From contig PXEI01000055.1 of assembly GCA_003564775.1 (NCBI GenBank), positions 1 to 19,956 of the forward strand: 19,956 nucleotides of DNA, written 5' to 3'. Position numbers and translations under genes: made by a program. This DNA is from Spirochaetaceae bacterium. GTDB taxonomy: Bacteria > Spirochaetota > Spirochaetia > DSM-27196 > SLAA01. Under the pieces are notes generated by a model that searched no databases, was not told the origin of the DNA, and was given only the letters and a program-made list of their open reading frames with translations. How positions within the stretch are numbered: the stretch's first letter is position 1; each line of letters starts with the position of its first letter. Positions 15,391 through 19,956 of this stretch are shown here, piece by piece.

Positions 15391-15922
15391 AGAACGCGAT
15401 TCCGTCCCGCCACAGTTCCAAAACGGCTCCGATGCCTCGGAACAACTCGAGGCATTTCTGAGGTCTGAGCCTGTTCCCGATTTTACTGAAGCTGCCGAAC
15501 GTGTGTGGCACCGCTTAGAGCTACGAGGCTTTGAACGACTCCGTCCAAAGGCAAGAGTTTTTAGCCCTGAGCGTGTGTTCAGTGCGTTTGGGGATTCGGG
15601 GCAGGGGATTGCTGCCGCTGCAGTCATTGTTGTGGTGCTTGGTGCCACGCTTCTGTTTATGCATGGTACTGGTGGGTTTACCCAGACCGTGTTCACTGGA
15701 ACGGCTATCGACGAAGGAGACACGCATGCGGCTGCTTTGTCGGTAGACGACATCTTTCGACTGCTTGTTGAGGGTCGTGAGGCCCCGCCAATAACTATAC
15801 AGATACCACATTCGGGACCTTTTGAGATGCGCGGAGCTCCCGCAATTCGGGTCGGCACCGAGAGCTTCTCGGCACCACTACCGCAATCCATGGATTCGGG
15901 GAATGGCCAGGACGTTCATTGA
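15380..15922 (+). CDS. Single-pass membrane protein, candidate anti-sigma factor
   Basis: 180 residues. The ATG at 15380 overlaps the sigma stop by 11 bases, with GAGGAAGAG just before it; an upstream in-frame start at 15326 would lie inside the sigma gene. The N-terminal ~75 residues are charged and presumably cytoplasmic, with a helical stretch VPDFTEAAERVWHRLELRGF that could grip the sigma factor. One strong transmembrane segment spans about 77-94 (IAAAAVIVVVLGATLLFM). The ~85 residues beyond are presumably periplasmic. The zinc-type HxxxCxxC anti-sigma motif is absent. The anti-sigma role follows from position and topology only. It is followed by the next gene in a TGATG overlap. Confidence 0.75.
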   Translation: MVSRERDSVPPQFQNGSDASEQLEAFLRSEPVPDFTEAAERVWHRLELRGFERLRPKARVFSPERVFSAFGDSGQGIAAAAVIVVVLGATLLFMHGTGGFTQTVFTGTAIDEGDTHAAALSVDDIFRLLVEGREAPPITIQIPHSGPFEMRGAPAIRVGTESFSAPLPQSMDSGNGQDVH

Positions 15923-16452
15923 TGCAGACGCGGGTTTTTCCTCTTCTTGGCGGTGTGCTGGTACTGCTGGTGTTCATGATGGTCGTGCCTGTTGATGCAG
16001 ACGCTCAAGCGCTTGGTCAGGACGAAATTGAGACCTTGCTCGAGGATCTCAAACAGCACGCGCTTACGCTTAATATTGACGCAAGAATCCGAGGTGCGGA
16101 GAACACCACCGTCTGGAACATGGAACTCTCACGTGTTACAATCTCGGGTAAGGCGGTACGGGTGCGGCTTGATGGTGAGAATATCACCGTTGAGGCGGTT
16201 TTCACTCCGTATCGTGCCGGGGGAGATAGGCTACTCCTACTGGCCGAGGGAACCACCTGGGTTGATGACGGAAAGACCACGAATGAGTCGACGACCTTTC
16301 AGAGTTTACCGCTTCAACTGGGCGAGTCGGTCTTCTTCTACCCACTCGGCGATGAGCCGTTGCAGGTAGATTTAGAAACCGAACGAGGCGTCTTGAATCT
16401 TGAGTTAGAGATTCAAGTCGTGCCCTACAGCGAATACACCAACAACCAATAG
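15922..16452 (+). CDS. Predicted periplasmic protein, unknown function
   Basis: Not recognised. 176 residues with a long hydrophobic signal peptide (about 1-28: MQTR..., then GGVLVLLVFMMVVPVDADA). The remainder is acidic, beta-rich, with repeated short strands (WNMELSRVTISGKAVRVRLDG) and no cysteine. The ATG overlaps the TGA of the preceding gene (TGATG at 15920-15924), implying coupled translation; a TTG one codon earlier is less likely. It lies between the candidate anti-sigma protein and the TIG/transglutaminase-like protein, 15 bases before the latter. It could be a sensor, an effector or an inhibitor in the same pathway. Confidence 0.78.
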   Translation: MQTRVFPLLGGVLVLLVFMMVVPVDADAQALGQDEIETLLEDLKQHALTLNIDARIRGAENTTVWNMELSRVTISGKAVRVRLDGENITVEAVFTPYRAGGDRLLLLAEGTTWVDDGKTTNESTTFQSLPLQLGESVFFYPLGDEPLQVDLETERGVLNLELEIQVVPYSEYTNNQ

Positions 16453-16467
16453 AGATGGCTCCATCGA

Positions 16468-18132
16468 ATGCTACCATTACTCGACGCTGGGCGTGCCAGG
16501 GTACTTATTCCCTTTCTTGTATTCCTCCTCCTGGTCGGCGTGTTATACACCAGTGTGTCGCTTGCGTCTCGCCGGCCCCTCATTGAGAGCGTCACGCCAA
16601 CCCGCGCCGGAGTGGGTGAAACTGTAACAATACAGGGACGCCACTTTGGAAGCCGCCGTGCCGAAGGACGGGTTCGCATTGGCGGCCATTACCTGCCAAA
16701 CGCCGCGTACACCGCGTGGACAGACACTGAAATTCGCTTCAGGCTTCCGAACGAGATTGGGTCGGGGCTGTTGTACGTTTCAACTGCACAAGGTTTGAGC
16801 GACGGAGTGCTGTTTACCAATCACCGAGACATTCCGCGTGTCGAGGAGTCGACGACGCGGAATCCCAGCGCGCCCTTCTTGGCCGAACCGGATAGTTTTG
16901 AGTTGCGTATCGGTGAACTCATGATTCTGCGCGGCCGCCGTTTTGGGCATCAACGTGCTGGAGGGCAGGTTATCTTTCAGTACTCCGGAGCGGACGGCAT
17001 ACAGGAACGAACTGCAGGAACGGATGACGCCGACTACGAACTCTGGACCGACCGCGAGATCCATGTGCGAGTTCCCGACGGGGTCGATGACGGCTCGGTT
17101 TTAGTGGTGACCGACCGAGGCAGGAGTGAACCGCGTGGTCTGTCGGTGCTCCGTCCGGTAGGTGAGAAGTTTTTTGGTGAGGCCGTGAACTATGTAGTGA
17201 CTCAGAGGGTCACACTCTCCCATGTCACAACTCGTCCCGACATTAGTGATTCCAACACGCTCTTCATCTATCTGACACATCCTTCAGGCGATGCGTCTCA
17301 GCAAGCTGTTCTGAGCCGGGAAAGCCATGAAACGTATGCCGTGTATACGGACATGTCGCTCGTTCGATTCGACGATCTCACACCTTACGACATGGTTGAG
17401 GTAACGCGCGAGTTTGAGGTCAGACGGTATCCGGTCCGAACCGAAGTCCGCACCGCAAGCGTACCCTTTCAATATCGAATGCCAGCACGCTTTCTTACCA
17501 AGTACCTTGCTGCCGACCCATTTGTCCCAACTGGATCCGAGCTTATTCGCAGCGCCGCACGGTCGGCCGTCGGCAATCAACGGAATCCTCATGTGAAGGC
17601 GGGCCTGCTTTTGACCGCGTTACGGAACCGCATGAGTTATGATGGTACACAGGGCGGTGCATCCGCAGACGATGCGATAGCGGCTTGGGAGCAACGCACT
17701 GGAGACGCTTTTGATTATGCCGCATTGTATACGGCTATGTTGCGAGCTTCCGAGGTTCCTGCCCGCATGATTGCAGGGTTTTTGATACTGGATGACGGCA
17801 ACGCAACCCGGCATTTCTGGGTGGAGTACTATCTTCAAGATTTTGGCTGGGTTCCAGTTGATCCTGCGTTGGCCGATGGATATCTACCGGAGGGCTTTAG
17901 TCTTGAGGCCGCTGGCGACCGAAGCGCAACCGAGTTCTACTTTGGAAACCTTGACGGTCGGCGTGTAGCCTTCTCCAACGGTGTAGTAGCTCGGCGGCCA
18001 CGACGGCCAGATTCACGTCTGGAACCGGTTGGTGCGAGCCAGTTGTATGCGCTCCAGACGGTACTGGAGGAGCGGGTAGGTAACGTAACCGGGTATATTC
18101 TTCGGCGGCCGACGGTCGAGTTGGGTAGATAG
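16468..18132 (+). CDS. Membrane-anchored TIG/IPT protein with cysteine-less transglutaminase-like domain
   Basis: 554 residues. A transmembrane anchor lies at about 12-33 (VLIPFLVFLLLVGVLYTSVSLA without a cleavage site). Two IPT/TIG immunoglobulin-like domains follow, about 38-118 (SVTPTRAGVGETVTIQGRHF) and 136-228 (with LRGRRFGHQRAGGQVIF). A linker follows, then a transglutaminase-like core at about 380-475: FDYAALYTAMLRASEVPARM, RHFWVEYYLQDFGWVPVDPA. In active members a cysteine precedes this motif (GxCxDYA); here the codon at 17707-17709 is GCT, Ala414. The His (449) and Asp (465) positions are kept. The whole protein has no cysteine, so thiol chemistry is ruled out. It is probably a periplasm-exposed binding or scaffold protein. 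It is the fourth gene of the ECF sigma unit. Ribosome site GAGATGG is weak. Confidence 0.9.
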   Translation: MLPLLDAGRARVLIPFLVFLLLVGVLYTSVSLASRRPLIESVTPTRAGVGETVTIQGRHFGSRRAEGRVRIGGHYLPNAAYTAWTDTEIRFRLPNEIGSGLLYVSTAQGLSDGVLFTNHRDIPRVEESTTRNPSAPFLAEPDSFELRIGELMILRGRRFGHQRAGGQVIFQYSGADGIQERTAGTDDADYELWTDREIHVRVPDGVDDGSVLVVTDRGRSEPRGLSVLRPVGEKFFGEAVNYVVTQRVTLSHVTTRPDISDSNTLFIYLTHPSGDASQQAVLSRESHETYAVYTDMSLVRFDDLTPYDMVEVTREFEVRRYPVRTEVRTASVPFQYRMPARFLTKYLAADPFVPTGSELIRSAARSAVGNQRNPHVKAGLLLTALRNRMSYDGTQGGASADDAIAAWEQRTGDAFDYAALYTAMLRASEVPARMIAGFLILDDGNATRHFWVEYYLQDFGWVPVDPALADGYLPEGFSLEAAGDRSATEFYFGNLDGRRVAFSNGVVARRPRRPDSRLEPVGASQLYALQTVLEERVGNVTGYILRRPTVELGR

Positions 18133-18159
18133 GAGCCCTGAATCTCCCTCCTGCCTTCC

Positions 18160-18188
18160 TTGACAGGTTATTCCGCATTTTCTATCCT
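18160..18188 (+). promoter_or_regulatory. Strong sigma-70 promoter of glyA
   Basis: TTGACA (18160-18165, full match), an exact 17-base spacer and TATCCT (18183-18188, 4 of 6). The predicted start near 18195 gives a leader of about 65 bases, in which GCGGG-GTC-CCCGC (18226-18238) can form a small hairpin before the Shine-Dalgarno. It shows that glyA is transcribed independently of the preceding operon. Confidence 0.65.
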
Positions 18189-18261
18189 ATGCTTCGTTTG
18201 TTCAGCTCCGTTCGATTAGTTCCGAGCGGGGTCCCCGCAGTAGCTACAAAGGAGGTCCTTC

Positions 18262-19548
18262 GTGGACAGTATTCGATCAGCGGATCCCGAGATCGCAGAT
18301 GTAATTGAGCGTGAACGCACGCGTCAGCACGAAAAACTTGAGTTGATAGCTTCGGAGAACTTTGCCAGTCCCGCAGTTCTCGCGGCGGCCGGGAGTTGTC
18401 TCACCAATAAATACGCCGAGGGGTATCCAGGCAAGCGCTACTATGGTGGCTGTGAGTACGTAGATCAAGCCGAGGACCTGGCTCGCGATCGCGCCAAAAG
18501 GCTTTTTGCTTGTGAGTATGCCAATGTGCAGCCACACTCCGGTAGCAGTGCCAATATGGCGGTATATCACACCGTTCTTAGACCTGGCGACACTATTCTT
18601 GGAATGAATCTTGCGCACGGTGGACACCTGACCCATGGTGCGAATGTCAATTTCTCCGGAAAGTTGTTTAATGTAGTGAGTTACGGTGTCTCAAAAAAGA
18701 CCGAAACCATAGACTATGATGAACTCGCAGCGGTTGCGAAAAGCGCGAAACCTCGTCTCATTATCGCTGGTGCGTCTGCCTACCCGCGTGTTATTGACTT
18801 TCAACGATTTAGAGAGGTCGCCGACAGTGTTGGCGCGCTTCTCATGACCGATATGGCGCACATAGCGGGACTGGTTGCCACCGGAATACACCCGAGTCCT
18901 GTTGAGTACTCGGATTTCGTTACCAGTACCACGCACAAGACCTTACGTGGACCCCGCGGAGGACTTATTCTTATCGGTAAGGACCGTGAGAACGATTTTG
19001 GAGCTACCGCACCCAAATCTGGTCGCACCAAGATGCACTCCGAGCTGGTGGACTCTATGGTTATGCCGGGAATTCAGGGTGGACCTCTCATGCATATTAT
19101 TGCGGCTAAGGCCATTGCGTTCCATGAGGCTCTCCAACCGAGTTTCACCGAGTATCAACGAAGTGTCGTGAAGAATGCGTCGCGGCTTGCGAGCGTTTTA
19201 GGTAACGGCGGGGCTCGAGTTGTGTCAGGAGGTACCGATAATCATCTTATGTTGGTGGATGTAACGCCCTTCGGATTGACCGGCAAAGAAGCCGAGATTA
19301 TGCTCGATGAAGCGAACATAACTGTGAACAAGAATGGGATTCCATTTGACCAACAGAGCCCGCTTGTCACGTCTGGTATACGCATAGGTACGCCTGCAAT
19401 GACTACCCGTGGCATGGGGGTGAATGAGATGGAGGTTATTGGTCGACTCATTCTTGATGCGCTCAAGAGTAAGGGGGCCGACGACGCCATTCAACGTGTG
19501 AAGAACGACGTCCTGGAACTGTGTCGTGAGTTTCCGCTGTACAGCTAA
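18262..19548 (+). CDS. glyA: Serine hydroxymethyltransferase
   Basis: PLP enzyme that interconverts serine and glycine with tetrahydrofolate, feeding one-carbon metabolism in the cytoplasm. 428 residues. The start is GTG at 18262, with AGGAGG (18250-18255) six bases before it. Motifs: KLELIASENFASPAVL near the start, NKYAEGYPGKRYYGG, AHGGHLTHG, LLMTDMAHIAG with D197 and H200, the PLP lysine K226 in TTHKTLRGPRGG, and R374 in SGIRIGTPAMTTRG for the substrate carboxylate. A ~25-residue insertion at about 240-265 (DRENDFGATAPKSGRTKM) before LVDSMVMPGIQGGP is longer than in E. coli GlyA and, from memory, resembles treponemal enzymes. Confidence 0.97.
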   Translation: MDSIRSADPEIADVIERERTRQHEKLELIASENFASPAVLAAAGSCLTNKYAEGYPGKRYYGGCEYVDQAEDLARDRAKRLFACEYANVQPHSGSSANMAVYHTVLRPGDTILGMNLAHGGHLTHGANVNFSGKLFNVVSYGVSKKTETIDYDELAAVAKSAKPRLIIAGASAYPRVIDFQRFREVADSVGALLMTDMAHIAGLVATGIHPSPVEYSDFVTSTTHKTLRGPRGGLILIGKDRENDFGATAPKSGRTKMHSELVDSMVMPGIQGGPLMHIIAAKAIAFHEALQPSFTEYQRSVVKNASRLASVLGNGGARVVSGGTDNHLMLVDVTPFGLTGKEAEIMLDEANITVNKNGIPFDQQSPLVTSGIRIGTPAMTTRGMGVNEMEVIGRLILDALKSKGADDAIQRVKNDVLELCREFPLYS

Positions 19549-19572
19549 TACTGCTATCGGGTTGCCCGAAGA

Positions 19573-19602
19573 TTGACAAATAGCTCCAGCGGTTCGTATA
19601 CT
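19573..19602 (+). promoter_or_regulatory. Strong sigma-70 promoter of the cNMP-domain gene
   Basis: TTGACA (19573-19578, full match), an 18-base spacer and TATACT (19597-19602, 5 of 6). The start would fall near 19609, about 25 bases before the ATG. A small hairpin (TCGGG-TTG-CCCGA, 19557-19569) just upstream could be a weak glyA terminator, but it lacks a T-run. Confidence 0.7.
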
Positions 19603-19633
19603 GAGGCTACCGAAGGAGCCGGCGGAAGTTAGT

Positions 19634-19956
19634 ATGACCACTTCTTTACAACTGACGATGGTGCGTTTCAACAAGGGCGCATATATCATCGTCGAGGGCA
19701 AACAGAACGCCGACCACTTCTATATCATCCGTTCCGGAAAGGTGCGAGTGAGCAAAGAGGTGGAGGTCGTTGAAGAAGAGGGTGGCAACACCCTCGGACC
19801 CGGCGACTTTTTTGGCGTTGTTGCGACTATGTCGGCTCACAGCCACATTGAGACCGCACAGGCCCTTACAGATGTCGAGCTTATCTCGGTACATCGTGAC
19901 AACTACGGGCAACTCATAGAGAAGAACACCCCGGTAGCCATGAAGATTATCGAGGG
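19634..19956 (+). CDS. Cyclic-nucleotide-binding-fold protein, divergent ligand motif (3' end outside window)
   Basis: Read directly from the sequence: ATG at 19634, with GGAAG five bases before it, open to the window end, giving 107 complete codons. The visible part is the beta-roll of a CAP/cNMP-binding domain: VRFNKGAYIIVEGKQNADHF, YIIRSGKVRVSKEVEVVEEE, NTLGPGDFFGVVATMSAHSH, ETAQALTDVELISVHRDNYG. The order matches CRP-type domains from FxxGxxIxxEG to the ALTD strand. In typical cAMP binders the phosphate cassette is FGE(L/M)ALL...RSATVRAL; here Glu is replaced by Val (FFGVVATM), and the Arg position holds His or Ile (SAHSHIETAQAL), so classic cAMP binding is doubtful. What follows, HTH or another domain, is outside the window. 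Confidence 0.85.
   Translation, partial: MTTSLQLTMVRFNKGAYIIVEGKQNADHFYIIRSGKVRVSKEVEVVEEEGGNTLGPGDFFGVVATMSAHSHIETAQALTDVELISVHRDNYGQLIEKNTPVAMKIIE

Noticed and set aside
14974..15891. 305-codon open frame on the minus strand
   Set aside because: It lies opposite the ECF sigma gene and its overlapping partner, both of which show recognisable domains or topology. The translated product has no family pattern.
18189..18261. Riboswitch in the glyA leader
   Set aside because: Only about 65 bases with one 5-bp hairpin. No glycine, THF or other known aptamer pattern could be recognised.

Overview
The window looks like a chromosomal segment of a free-living, sugar-fermenting spirochaete (Spirochaetaceae-like). 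This is inferred, not proven. It rests on an OmpA/FlgD-repeat surface protein, a small basic SKAHRG-type protein, a serine hydroxymethyltransferase with a mid-protein insertion, a C-terminally extended acetate kinase and a divergent cyclic-nucleotide-type domain protein, all in moderately GC-rich DNA. No mobile element, CRISPR array, tRNA or rRNA was seen.

Layout. (1) 1-2417: 3' part of a large envelope protein with about six FlgD/CHU-like repeats and a C-terminal OmpA-like domain, closed by a perfect 12-bp terminator stem. (2) 2551-4420: a 76-residue basic protein, then a DUF432-like protein translationally coupled to a small MscS channel. A hairpin whose T-tract serves the opposite strand separates this from ackA. 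(3) 4499-5872 (minus): acetate kinase. (4) 5873-6201: a 329-base divergent intergenic region with alternative hairpins. (5) 6202-10843: sugar ABC transporter cassette (lipoprotein binding protein, two AglF/AglG-like permeases, no ATPase) and a LacI-family regulator carrying a Gly-Ala/Gly-Glu hexanucleotide repeat. (6) 10900-12315: an unrecognised secreted, probably outer-membrane, protein. (7) 12340-13275 (minus) murB, divergent from 13358-14812 cysS. (8) 14860-18132: a compact four-gene unit: ECF sigma factor, overlapping single-pass membrane protein (candidate anti-sigma), a signal-peptide protein, and a membrane-anchored protein with two TIG/IPT domains and a transglutaminase-like domain whose catalytic cysteine is replaced by alanine. 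(9) 18262-19548: glyA with its own strong promoter. (10) 19634-end: start of a cNMP-binding-fold protein, also with a strong promoter.

How the genes work together. The transporter and LacI regulator form a carbohydrate uptake unit that probably borrows an MsmK/UgpC-type ATPase encoded elsewhere. AckA fits substrate-level ATP formation from fermented sugars. murB, cysS and glyA are housekeeping. The most novel part is the ECF sigma/anti-sigma unit ending in a cysteine-less transglutaminase-fold protein. Its overlaps and close spacing suggest one envelope-sensing module in which the TIG/transglutaminase protein could be a sensor or scaffold rather than an enzyme.
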